Shown here: in pieces, positions 47,087 to 58,078 of the stretch | How positions within the stretch are numbered: the first letter of the stretch is position 1 | How the letters are laid out: each line of letters starts with the position of its first letter | NCBI GenBank assembly: GCA_015680685.1 | Contig: MNCI01015796.1 | Span: forward strand, 468,034-532,033 | Source of the DNA: Gnetum montanum | Taxonomy: Eukaryota; Streptophyta; Gnetopsida; Gnetales; Gnetaceae | Direction: 5' to 3' | DNA: 64,000 nt | Position numbers and translations under genes: made by a program | The notes under the pieces: model-generated | Seen by the model: the letters and a program-made list of their open reading frames with translations, nothing else | Databases searched by the model: none | Told to the model about the DNA's origin: nothing

Positions 47087-47999
47087 TGATGAGACGCGAT
47101 TCGCATAGGCCGCGATATCGCGTACGCGATATCGCATCCCCCGCGATATCCCGTCTTCCCTACGATATCGCATACGCGATATCGTAGTCCACCACAATGT
47201 CTATAAATAAGAGGTGGCATTCCCTTGTTGAGGGATCCCAGTTTTAGAGTAGCGAAGCTCTGGCAGTTTGATCCCTCTAGAGTTAGATTCTTTTCCCGTG
47301 TCTGCCCGCAGTGTGGTGAATGTAATTGTACAGTGTCTTTATTCGAGTGTGCCGTACTTGGACATGCACGTGACCGGAAATAAAGATTGAGATTACTTCA
47401 TCATTGCAGCATTCACTTTGTTATTTATTTGTTTGTTATTTATTGAATGTTATTTACTATTTTCTCTCTCTCACCCTTAAACTCCTAGAACGCAGAACGA
47501 GTACGACTTGATTACGAGCATTTAAGTGTGACTACTTGGTAGCCCAATGGTGTAGCTAGGATCTATGCTTGGTAACCCAGTGGCATATTTGGGATCTACA
47601 TTTGGTAATCCCAGTGGCGTACCTAGGATCTACGCTTGGTAGTCCCAGTGGTAGTCGTGCGCAAAGTCCATGATGTGTACAGTTGATCAAGGAATCAGTT
47701 GCTCGTCACACTTAGGCTAGATTAGATTCTCATACCCTTTTCCTCCTAGCTTAGCTTAGTTAAATATTATTTTTCACTTCCTTCAGGAGTAGCGTTAGAA
47801 TTAGGAACACATCATACACCTCATCTGGACTAAACCATACATGACAAATGCAATACTAGTCCAGGTGGGAAGATAGAGAACTGCGACCTAAGGCTAACTA
47901 TCTAGGTGCCACAACTAGTCCATCTGCAGAGTTTGACTGGATCGCGCGTGCGACGCTCGTTTCATATGGTTGAGTGTAGGGGTACCTCGCCACTCATCA
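47087..47999 (+). repeat. Element C 3' LTR
   Basis: Full-length, 913 bp, TGATGAGACGCG to CGCCACTCATCA. TATAAATA is at 47202-47209 and a poly(A) signal AATAAA at 47379-47384. Confidence 0.95.
47108..47190 (+). promoter_or_regulatory. CGATATCG palindrome array in the U3 of the C 3' LTR
   Basis: At least four GATATC cores in CpG-rich context. GATATCGCGTACGCGATATC (47114-47133) is a perfect 20-base palindrome. The array ends 12 bp before the TATA box. Element A has a like array, D a decayed one; probably an enhancer-type binding-site cluster (inference). Confidence 0.7.
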
Positions 48000-48004
48000 A
48001 CAAT
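48000..48004. repeat. Target-site duplication of element C, right copy (ACAAT)
   Basis: Perfect match to 39654-39658. Confidence 0.9.
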
Positions 48005-48280
48005 GCATGTGTATTTATTATTATTTTATTCTTATATTCACCAAATCCTTAAAAATCATAAAATATAAAATTATATATATTTTCTCATTTTCCCACTATG
48101 ACAACAAGAGTTTTTTATTATATTATATGTATTATAATACCTTTAATATTCATTAAATGTAATGACACACATAAGTATGCTTGGCAATCCACTCAATATT
48201 ATCTTTGAAGCTTACAACTAGACCACATTTTGTTCCATATGATATAATCCTGTTGGTCACAATCAAAAGGATACCTATTA
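48005..48280 (+). repeat. F-type LTR, right part
   Basis: Continues the LTR broken at 39658: matches 16010-16288 of the F 5' LTR, ending GATACCTATTA where the 5' LTR has GATCCCTATCA. CCTCT follows at 48281-48285, equal to 38823-38827. Confidence 0.75.
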
Positions 48281-48285
48281 CCTCT

Positions 48286-49989
48286 TTTCTTTTCTTTTTT
48301 CTTTTTCCTTAGTTTTCTACACTTTTCTCAACTAATGCAAGACCATGCATTCCCAAGGAACATTGTTGCGAAATTCACATCACTGCATCAATCTCTTACA
48401 TGACCCTTGGGCTGAAATCTTAAAACTTCTTGGCAACATCCCATGATGCCTTGGTATCCAATCTACCTTCTCCATATGGGCCTCACACACTCTTGAACTT
48501 AAAATTTAGCCCAAAAACTAACTTTAAAATACCAAAAATATAAAGAGTTTTCTAACTTTTCCTTTTCCATGACATAGAAAATTTTTTTATCTTTCTACCT
48601 CTAACTTATAAATTTTTCTAAGTCTAGGTTTCCTTCATCCCTCTTTCCCATGTAACTATCATTTGCCCTCTTGCCTGCAAGTCATGGAACCTAACAATCT
48701 TGTAATTATAAAAAGGATTGTAAGGAATTGAGTATGCTTTTTATGTCTTTTGGCTTAAAGATGATGAATGTAACCTCAATACATTAATTTTCCAAGGTTA
48801 GAACCCTATGAGCTCTAATACCAATGTTGAAGTATGCATGAAAGGTTTTGTTGATTTTAATATTAGATAATATTATTAGAGATCATTAGAATTAATTTAG
48901 ATCAATATCTTTATTTCCCTTGTCACTAGAGATTACTGGAGAGCTGATGAAATTAATTACTCTCAAACAAATTTTACTGATATCATTAGGCATCAATTTT
49001 CATGATGTAGATTAATATCTTTAGCACTAAATCAAATGTGAATATATCAATTATAGTTGGTAAAGCAATATATTTTTTTTTACCATCAATTGTAGTTACT
49101 AGTCATGGTGATGGATGAGGGATGAAAAAAATATTTTTGAAATGAGTTATCTAGACAAATTCGAGTTCATTTTGCTTCAAATAGGATATATCTAGGATGC
49201 TCTTAACATGAAAGGAATGAATTTCATATAAAATCTATGAAAAGAAATGAAATAATAATAAGATCTAGTATACAAGATGTTTTAACAACTTTTGACAATT
49301 AAAGATGTATGAAAATGCAACTTTGAATGTAAAAATAATAACGAAAGTTGAAGTTTTAATCATCTTTGACATCATTTCAATAATCTTAGTACTTATCTTA
49401 CTAATCTTTGAAGATTGATTAATCAAATTTGATAAAATTGATTACCATTGATGTAATTTGATTATGAGGTGTGAGAGATCTTGAGACAAAATTGAGAGAA
49501 TGTAAATTATGATTTAGAGAATGATAAATATTGTGAAAAAACTAAGAAGTCTTAGAAAGATTGTGAAAAGATGTAAGAATTATGAAGCACAAAATGAAAA
49601 AAACAAAAACTTCTTGTTGTTGTTTCTTCAAACCCTTGATCTTTCAAATAAATAATGAAAAAATGAGAATCGAAGGCAACTTTTCTATAGCTTCCTTGAT
49701 CACAAGTTTTCACTTTTTACTAAAGTGTTCCTTGTAAAGAGAAGGAAAAAACTCTTTCTAAAGAAAAATGAATACATCAATCAAAAATAAAGAACAAATA
49801 GCAACAAAAACTAAAGGCTTATTATCCTTGAATCTTCAAATTAAAAAAATTAATACTGTAGAAAACAAATCAATTTTTCAGCTTTTACTAGAAGCTATTT
49901 TGCTTGAAGTTGTAAATGAAAAGTGACGTCTTTGAGTATCTAGTATTTGACACCTAAAGAGAGATCATAGTTATGCTCTTGCTGCTGAA
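48286..49989. other. AT-rich DNA between F and the LINE relic
   Basis: A CT-rich run (48281-48312) is followed by AT-rich sequence without a supported gene. Part may be the 3' end of the LINE; a T-run at 49071-49081 could be its tail but this is uncertain. Confidence 0.4.
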
Positions 49990-52340
49990 AAATAGCTACA
50001 CATTGAAGCTTCCAAATAGATAAGAGAATAAGTGGTCAAAGATAATTCTAAATGGAAACAGATGAATTAGAAAAATTAGATTGATCATCGAGAATGACTT
50101 CATTGATACTTGGTTGAAAGTTGTTACAAATTTTGGATATCCATTTCTAAGCATTTTGAGTAACAAGACACTAAAAAAACATGAGAAAATGGGTCTTCAT
50201 TTCTACAAAGAGGACATTGAGAATAAACATTTCTCATATGTTTAGCACAGGTCCTGATGGGAAGATCTTAATGAATAAGATACCATAAAAAATATTAATT
50301 CTAGGAAATGTAGGGACTTTCTAAATATCTTTTATTTTTTAGGAAACCAAAGAAACATATAAATAATACAATCAATTCTATCGTAACAATTTTTAGAAAG
50401 AGCCCAACAATTTGAGTAATAAACATAAGTTGATTAAAGCATTTTCTTAGTAATTAAAACTTTGCTTGTAAGGATGAGCTTTCTTTTTCTTTCCATTTAT
50501 CAAGCTTCTTTTTAATTTTGTCTATCATATAATTCCATAAAATAGTATGATTAGGCTTAAAAGAAAAATATATTTCTAAAATTTTGAAGATAAAATTTCA
50601 TTTCAATATTTTCCAAGACTTGAGAGTAACCCACTTATCAATATTACCATTATAATAAACTATAGATTTTTGTCAATTAATCCAAGAGCTAGATAGCATG
50701 TAGTAATCCTCCACTCTAAATAAAAGAGTATTGATATGTTACAAAGAACTATTGATCATAAAAAAGAAATCATCTGCAAAAGGCATGTTAAGAAATTGCA
50801 TACCTTGTTCATTAATTGAAATTTTCGTAATGAAATTCCTTTAGAAATCATAATCTAGATTATGTAAGAGAAAGTCTACATTAATAATAACAAGATAGGG
50901 AGCTAGAAGACAACCTTTACAAATTGACTATTGAAAATAAAATGAGGAAGTTAATCTAAAATTAGTAGCAACCTAAGCTTATAGCATTAGTGAGCAAGGT
51001 ACACACATAACTAATAATATAATCACCAAATTCTAATTTATAGAGGTTAGAAGTACTGAAATTTTATTCAATACTTTCATAAGCTTTGATATAATCTAAC
51101 TAAATAAAAGTAATATCTTGGCTAGTATTATAAGCCCATTGCATTTCCTTCCAAGCTATAATAACATTATTTAAGATATATCTACCTTTAACAAAACTAG
51201 TTTGTTTGGGTTGGATGATATCTTCAATAACTTTTTGAACTTGGTAAGTCATGCATTTAGCTAAAATTTTATAAGTATTATTAAGAAGAAGACTATGCCT
51301 TCAATTACTAATATGTTGAAGATCTCTATTCTTAGAAAGCATATGAATCATACCTTCATTAATATTTTTACCAAGAAAAACTTTTTTAATGGATTCTTAA
51401 AAAACATGAAAGAGATCATGTTCAAAACATTTAATAGGTCAAAAAACATTTAATAGGTCAAAAAATTCAATGATGTTCAATCATGTTCAAAACATAAAGC
51501 TTTACCATTTGCTAAACTAAAGGTCATTACTTTGATTTCATCCACTATAATTTCTACTTCAAGAATACTTTGATGCACTTCTATCATAAGATGAAGAATA
51601 TGCGTACTAAAGGCCTAGACAAATTCCTTACTAGAACCTTTAAAAGAAAACTGACTTGCTAAAAAATAGTTAATAGTCCTAAGATCTTTAATGATGGAAT
51701 CATTTATATTAAGTGATTCTTATTTAGGAACTTAACCCTTTCCTTTTATAAATTTAAAAATTTTATTGCAAGGCTCATCTTTACCTTTTAGCAAACCTAT
51801 GTGACTTTTAGTGAGATCACTTTTAGCTTCAAAAGTATCCCAACATTGTTTAGCATAATGAGCTCTAGCCAAGACTTTTTAAGTTTCAAAATCAAATGAA
51901 TTTTTGTTTAAAATAATTTTCATTAGCTTTACAAATTTTTCAAGATCTTATTCAACTTGATGTTTATGCTTAGCAAATTTTTTTCCAAATATCTAGCATA
52001 ATTTTTGACTCTACAAGTAGTTCACTATCACTCGTCAATCTAACCAATATCACTAGTATGCTTTTTTCCTTTTTCTTTTTTGCATTCCATAAATACTTCG
52101 AAATATTTTTCACACTAGGTCCTATGAACATATTAGCATTTATATGAAAAAGCTCATGCTTTCAAAAGGATGAAAAATTAATTCCAAAGAGAAAAATGCT
52201 AATAGGAAATTGATTGGAAAAAGTAGCATATGTATGTGGTTTTACTTTTCTTGTAGGCTTTCAAAAGGAAACATTAAAGATGTAAAATCTATCAATTTGA
52301 CAATAAATTCTATCATGTAGTTGTTGATAATTACACCAAG
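49990..52340 (-). mobile_element. LINE (L1-type) retrotransposon relic
   Basis: The minus strand reads a non-LTR reverse transcriptase. Upstream linker (52340-51480) has A-R-A-H-Y-A-K-Q-C-W-D-T-F and N-G-K-A near 51510 where K-A-P-G-P-D-G is expected. The RT fingers/palm include I-L-A-K-C-M-T-Y-Q-V near 51250, I-I-Q-P-K-Q-T-S-F-V-K-G-R near 51200, and the catalytic F-A-D-D-F at 50783-50769. A zf-RVT-like end with C-P-L-C (50216-50205) and H-V-F follows. Many stops. The endonuclease end is missing at 52340, where D begins; if D inserted here, it resumes beyond the window. The 3' end is not defined. Confidence 0.75.
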
Positions 52341-53205
52341 TGATGAGTGGCGAGGTACCCCTACACTCAACCATACGAATACGAGTGTTCATGCAAGATC
52401 TGGTCGAACTTCATAGACAAGATAGTTGTGATATTTAGATAGTTACACGTTGATTGCAGTTCGCTATCTTCCCACCTTGACTAGTATTTGCTTTTTCACA
52501 TATGGTTTAGTCTAGAGTGAGGTGTATGATGTGGTCCTAAACTAGTACTACTCCTAGAGGAAATGGAAACAACTTTGTTTAAGCTAATAGGGGATGAGAG
52601 AGAGAGAATCTAAGCTAGCCTAAGTGTGATGAGCATTCATCCTTAATCATCTATACACATCTTGGACCTTGAGTACTACTGATGGGATTACTAAGTGCAT
52701 GTCCTAGGTACGCTACTGGGATACCAAGTAGTCACACTTAAATGCTCATGATTAAGTCGTACTCATTCCATGTTACTAACAGGGAGAGTAAAGAAGGGTA
52801 GAGAGATATTAATTAAGAAAAAAATAAATAATAATCAAAGTAATTAAAAGTTAAGTGGATGCTACAATGATGAAGTAATCTCGATCTTTATTGCCAGTCA
52901 TGTGCCCATCCAAGTACGTCACACTCGAATAAACGTGTTGTACAATTACAATCATCACCTTGTGGGCATGCACTGGGGAAAAGAGTTGAGAGGGAAGAAA
53001 TGAACAAAAAGAATCTACTTCTATGACCTACTGACTAACTTAATTCCTAATGACTTCTCCTTTGCATCGTGTATTTATAGGCCCACACAGGAATCATGAT
53101 ATCATGTATTCAATATTGTTATTGAGGTCACAATATTGCATGCCTGATATCATGGATCTGATATCATAGGTTCACTATCAAAGCCTAATAGATCATGGTT
53201 CATCA
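52341..53205 (-). repeat. Element D 3' LTR
   Basis: 865 bp, TGATGAGTGGCGAGG to GGTTCATCA in plus coordinates. TATAAATA at 53079-53072 on the element strand; upstream of it on that strand are decayed GATATCATG repeats (53190-53095). Confidence 0.9.
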
Positions 53206-53218
53206 TACCCCCATGATT
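53206..53218 (-). promoter_or_regulatory. Element D polypurine tract
   Basis: AATCATGGGGGTA on the minus strand, abutting the LTR. Confidence 0.75.
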
Positions 53219-53379
53219 GAATGAAAACTCAACCTTAGGTCAAAAAAATGAGAACAAGCCCAATTGATTACACAATGGATAGGTATGGGATTATTGATTA
53301 ACTAGGAATTTATTCATGATGTAGTGGGGAATTGAATACATAAAAATTGGGACAGTTACAAAATTACAAAATGTTTTGG

Positions 53380-53820
53380 AACTCATGTGGTTCCTAGTGG
53401 TAGTGGTTCCTCCATGGGTCACTTCTCCTTATCTTGTGCTCCAAGTTTTGGGATTTGATGGCTCTAAAGAAGTGCCTGAAGCTTTTCCTCTTTGGTTTGG
53501 GGGTCCTATGCCATCCATGTTGATGCTCCAATGTTTGATGGATTTGGCACCTCCCATGGACATGGTAGTTGCGGGAACATCTGATTGGACTTGACATGCT
53601 AGGCTGTAAATAGCCATTATTCTTCTTCATAGGCTCAAAACCTAACGTCCCCACCTTTTTCTTGGCCAGATTGTGCAGTGACAGGAGTTCCCTAATGGAT
53701 GCTGAATAATTGTACCTCCTACTCTACATGTTCTGCATGAGGTCCTTGGCCTTTGCCTCCCCATGGGCATTCAGTTGCACCTTGAGAAGGTCCTCCTTAT
53801 TGTCCTCTTATAGGAGCCAT
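53380..53820 (-). pseudogene. Element D accessory ORF, internally deleted
   Basis: ATG at 53820 directly follows TGTGTGATTATAG, the same acceptor-like context as in C. The first ~45 codons (M-A-P-I-R-G-Q, G-G-P-S-Q, A-E-H-V-E, E-V-Q-L-F-S-I-H) align with the N-terminus of the C ORF. The frame then passes almost directly to A-Y-E-E-E and Q/H-V-K-S-D, which align with the C-terminal region of C around 46665-46710. The globular domain and coiled coil (roughly 780 codons) are absent. Stops fit C-to-T changes. The start and end of the ORF survive while the middle is gone. Confidence 0.65.
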
Positions 53821-55310
53821 CTATAATCACACAAAGATCAATTATTAGTAAGGTTATTGAAAGAAGTTCAATTATTTCATACCTTCCTCATTGCCTTTAA
53901 TAAATGTTGAATTCTTTTCTTAGTGTGATTTTAGAGTTAGAAATTTTTTCAAGGAAGTTGCCCTAAAAGTTTAATGTTGGACCTAATTTGTTTAGGTGAC
54001 ACATAAAAGGACATGTAATGGTTTTGAGGAACATTTGATAAAATGATGACAAAGGAAAGAATAGATTTGACAATGAAGTACTTGGAGGGTATAAAATGAT
54101 GTGGTGGTGTGAAAGAAGTATAAATTACAAAATTCACGCATGTGGATCCTCACCAAAGTAGGTTCCAACCTATAATGCCCTTGCGTAACCACACCTTAAA
54201 ATGTCTGTAGATACTAGAAGGGTTAAATGTAATCTACACTGATGCAAAAAAACACACACATGTTGATACTACCATGATGAGGTAGAAATTCTATGCTACA
54301 CAAGACACAAGTCAAAAATACACAAATAGCGAGATGAGGCAAATTGTAGAAGGGATTGCAAAGATTAGGATATGAGGTAACTGATCCAAGGCACAATGAA
54401 TCCTGAGTGTAGGGCATGATTAATGCATCATTAGCCTATTGCTCCAAAATCAAGACCAAGTCCATTCCTCTAATCAGTGACATCACTTTATTTTATCCAA
54501 TGATGGACAACCATTAGAGCACCATGACAGCAAGGTGTACGATCACTTGGTGTTTTGTTCAAGGGAGGAGTGATTTGGAATTTCTCTGCAACACACATGG
54601 TTTTTTTGGTTTTTTTTTTGTTTTTTTTACTTTTTATCATTTCTTTGTGTTTTTCTGTCATTTTTTTTTTGTTTTTTTGTTTGTTTTCATTTTTTTCTTT
54701 TCTTTTCTTTTCTTTTTCTAGCCACTTTGGCACTTTGTTTTCCCCAATAGTGAACCGAAAAAGCCATCAACCTTTAGGCATGGATGCATCTCTTTCCAGT
54801 AGGACCCCCAAAATAGCATTGAGTTTCTTTATTGAGTGCCTTCATTACTCTTACTCTCATTTTGTGTTAGATCTACAAGGATCCTAGTACATCCAGGCTG
54901 CATGATAGCACCTATAGATGTGATCAAAAAGAATCCACAAGTCCCCTTGATGTCACACCCTAGTCATTCCTTCTTAGTCCATCATTCTTCACTCTAGGCA
55001 TAATGAGCACAAAATTACTTTATGTTTTAATGATGTTAATAATATCATCATTCCCATAGTAGAACCTCTTATTAATAGAATGGGTGGGTGGATGTTGTGG
55101 GCTCACTCTCCAAATAATTACTCACCTAAGACTTGATAACATAAAACAACACCTCAACCAACAAGTCACATAAGTATTTTATTCATAGATGAGATTACCC
55201 ATAAAAATAAAACAAGATAAAACAATATATAAAAAGATGAAACAACAAATAAAAAGATGAAAAATTGGAAAACAAAAAATTGTAAAATTAAAGAAAAGGA
55301 AAAACATTTA
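53821..55310 (-). other. Element D noncoding region
   Basis: Shares blocks with 42400-43300 of C. No GATATC array or TATA module like that of C is seen upstream of the accessory start. 54600-54720 is T-homopolymer-rich. CATGGGGG at 55350-55340 marks the end of gag. Confidence 0.6.
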
Positions 55311-57360
55311 TTAATTATGCTCATTAGAATGGGGGCTATCCCCCATGACTAAACCTTTGAGCATGGCTAGAATTAATAAATGGAAAATTTGGATCCAAGC
55401 ATTTTGGAAACATTGGAGTCTAATCATATCCAAACCACTAGGGTTCTTTGATGTGGTAGTTGAAATATACCCAAATTGGGGTTCACACACTTGATTAAAG
55501 TAAGCATAGTAGGGCACGCTATAAGATGTAGTTAATTGATAAGGAGTTGACCTACCATGGCACCTATGATAGTAATATGGTATGCAAGGATCAATATGTC
55601 TCCTAATGTAGCTATATTCATTGGGCTGCATGGTAGTTGGAGTATTGATTGGTGATCCTGATAAGGTAACACGAGGCATTATGTTCGAGGAGGTAGATGC
55701 ATCACAGAGTTGAACTTGTGCTGGGTTGGAGGATGTAGTGGTTTCAGGACCGTGTTGTCTCTTTCTTTGGTCATGCCAAAAGAAAGGATGCTTCCAACAT
55801 TGTGGAGGACCTTCACTACTATTGACAGTAGCAGCACAAGTAACGTTTGTGGGTTGATGCTATGGTGCAAAACCTGCTGCTACTATTGATGGTGATGTAG
55901 AAGGAGGTAAAGGATAAGAATATTGAGGGCAAGGAGAGGTGCAAGGAACATAAGGTTATGATCTTGTGGGAGAGGACATGGGTTGATAGTACTTAGGAAA
56001 ATAATAACAATATGGTGAGATAGAGGATGTTGACCCGGTTGGGGAAACAGGATGTTAAACATAATAAATCCTTAGGTTCGAATGATATGAAAGGTGTGAC
56101 CAGTTTCGTAGTGGCCTCCTCCATGACTGGGGTTTTTGCCACTGTGGTTGAATCTAGTATTTTTGTACAAAGTCTAGATGTAACATTCCTCCCCAATGCT
56201 CATGTAAATGTGACAAGGCTGGGCATTGGCCTTTGGGATGATCGTACAGGAAAAAATTACATTGATACGTATGATTAGAAGTTGAGTTCTTATTCTCTTC
56301 AACCCTTCTTTCCAATTTTCTAAGGGTGTTTTATCCTGCTTCTTGGTTCATTATGATTCTACCTCTAATAGTGTTGGCATATTCTCCACATTTTTCATGT
56401 ATCCATTCCATCATCTTATTGATCTTTTCCTCAATTTCATCTAGTGATTGTAGTATTGGCAAAGATGATTCCACCTCCATGAGGTGAGTTGATTTCTCCT
56501 CTTCATGATCATGGACCTTTGCTAATCTGAGATTTTGGTCCCATTGAGAGCTTTCAACATTCTCCCATTTAGCCATTTCTCCTTCTTCTTTTGCTACCTG
56601 CTTAATAAGCTCTTGGAATTGGTGGGTTCATAGCTCATATAGTTGACCTGGGGCGTACATCCCTAGGGTCTCCCTTGTTTCGTTATAGAGCCCATCTATG
56701 ATGTGGTACATTAGCCTTTCCTTGGAGAACCCATGGCCTAGGCAGTTGTTTAATAATGCATAATATCTTTCTAAGGCCATGTCCAAGGGTTCATGTTGCA
56801 CTTATTTCCACTCTTGGAATTTTTTTCCTCAAGGCTAACACTCTCGCATAGGTTTGATATCTTTCATTAAATAGTTCTACCATTATTGGCCAACATTGAA
56901 TTGATTTTTGTTTTAAAGATTTATACCATACTTTTGCTTGGCCAACGAGTGTCATGGGAAAGAGCTTAAGTTTTTTCCACCCATTATCAATATTGTTCCA
57001 TATGCAGGCATCATGTAAGGCTTGTAAATGATGTTGTGGATCTAAATCATAGCCTCCTAAAAATTTGAAACAGTTTTTTAAATTAATCTTGGATAGATAG
57101 CTTTCTTTATGATGCCTGCGAGATATTTGAACAACCGCTTGTATATGCATTAGGCTCTTAGTGGCTAGTAATGGTTCATCATCGCTAGGTAAGTTATAAA
57201 TTTGTGAGGTGGAATGATGTTGTCTTTATTTGTATGCATAGGAGACCCCTGCATTAGATTGAGTACTCCAAACTTCATCTTCATCATCATATAATTCATT
57301 GGTTCTCCAATGAATTACCTTATTGGTTGTTGCATTATCATAGTCTTGTAAGAGAGACAT
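55311..57360 (-). pseudogene. gag: Element D gag
   Basis: ATG at 57360 (M-S-L-L-Q-D-Y) matches the E start (M-P-L-L-Q-D-Y). Core K-K-L-K-L-F-P-M-T and F-N-E-R-Y-Q-T-Y-A-R-V lie in 57150-56791. A 1-base insertion near 56815 shifts the frame, which continues in 56576-56331. The zinc knuckle region near 56250 has lost residues. The Pro-rich tail ends near 55311 (G-D-S-P-H-S-N). Several stops. It closely resembles the gags of C and E. Confidence 0.85.
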
Positions 57361-57473
57361 TGTTGTGAATTTGTGTGTGACTTAATTGAAATTACTTCTT
57401 CCTAAAAGATATATCATTAATACTTTGTTACAGAGATCTTGTATGATGTAACTAATCTAAATAACTAGCACCG

Positions 57474-57491
57474 TCCCCAGCAATGGTGCCA
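57474..57491 (-). promoter_or_regulatory. Element D primer binding site (tRNA-Asp type)
   Basis: TGGCACCATTGCTGGGGA on the minus strand; only three transitions from the tRNA-Asp complement. One base from the LTR. Confidence 0.85.
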
Positions 57492-57492
57492 A

Positions 57493-58078
57493 TGATGAGT
57501 GGCGAGGTACCCCTACACTTAACCATACGAATATGAGTGTTCACACATGATCCGGTTGAACTTCATAGAAGGACTAGTTGTGATATTTAGATAGTTACAC
57601 ATTGATTGTAGTTCATTGTCTTCCCACCTCGACTAGTATTTACTTTGTCACGTATGGTTTAGTCCAGAGTGAGGTGTATGACCTGGTCCTAAACTAGTGC
57701 TACTCCTAGAGGCAATGGAAACAACTTTGTTTAAGCTAATAGGGGATGAGAGAGAGAGAATCTAAGCTAGCCTAAGTGTGATGAGCATTCATCCTTAATC
57801 ATCTGTACACATCTTGGACCTCATGTACTACTGCTAGGATTACCAAATGCATGTCCTAGGTATGCTACTGGGATACCAAGTAGTCACACTTAAATGCTCG
57901 TGATTAAGTCGTACTCATTCCACGTTACTAACAGGGAGAGTAAAGGAGGGTAAAGAGATATTAATTAAGAAAATAATAAATAATAATCAAAGTAATTAAA
58001 ATTTAAGTGGATGCTACAATGATGAAGTAATCTCGATCTTTATTGCCAATCATATGCCCATCCAAGTACGTCACACTT
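57493..58078 (-). repeat. Element D 5' LTR, truncated by insertion of E
   Basis: Matches 52341 onward up to the ACGTCACACT block, where the 3' LTR continues CGAATAAACG but here element E starts. The missing ~280 bp should lie beyond the right edge. Confidence 0.9.

Larger units (their letters stand above)
39659..47999 (+). mobile_element. Element C: gag plus accessory-ORF retrotransposon lacking pol
   Basis: LTRs at 39659-40498 (truncated at an N) and 47087-47999 flank a gag, a noncoding stretch, an internal promoter-like module and a 928-codon accessory frame. Protease, RT, RNase H and integrase are absent: gag runs directly into the noncoding region that follows pol in B. ACAAT flanks both ends, so the insertion is real and complete apart from the N junction. 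It lies in an F-type LTR. The LTRs differ mainly by transitions at CpG and by one palindrome unit, so C is younger than F and B. Movement would have needed pol from a relative. Confidence 0.9.
15188..48280 (+). mobile_element. Element F: old Athila-like retrotransposon, split by B and C
   Basis: Plus-strand parts occur in the expected order: LTR (15188-16288), decayed tRNA-Asp-type primer site, gag-protease relic (16.4-19.9 kb), noncoding DNA, then beyond inserted element B an accessory-ORF relic (36.3-38.6 kb) and an LTR from 38828 to 48280 interrupted by C. With B and C removed it would be about 11.7 kb. Caution: the right LTR has CCTCT on both sides (38823-38827 and 48281-48285) and no polypurine tract before it, so it could be a separate solo LTR. 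The left flank (TTTTA) does not match the right flank. No RT or integrase is visible. Confidence 0.6.
52341..58078 (-). mobile_element. Element D: gag-bearing retrotransposon with deleted accessory ORF, cut by element E
   Basis: 3' LTR at 52341-53205, polypurine tract, remnant accessory ORF, noncoding DNA, gag (C type), primer site and a 5' LTR that stops at 58078 where element E begins. No protease, RT or integrase. The flank before 52341 is CCAAG; the other flank is outside the window. Confidence 0.87.

Noticed and set aside
47108-47190. Palindrome array as a CRISPR array or replication origin
   Set aside because: No spacer-repeat regularity; it lies in LTR promoters of a plant retrotransposon directly upstream of TATA.
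54488-54887. Frames rich in Phe or Lys on both strands
   Set aside because: They are translations of T/A homopolymer runs at 54600-54720, not protein-coding.
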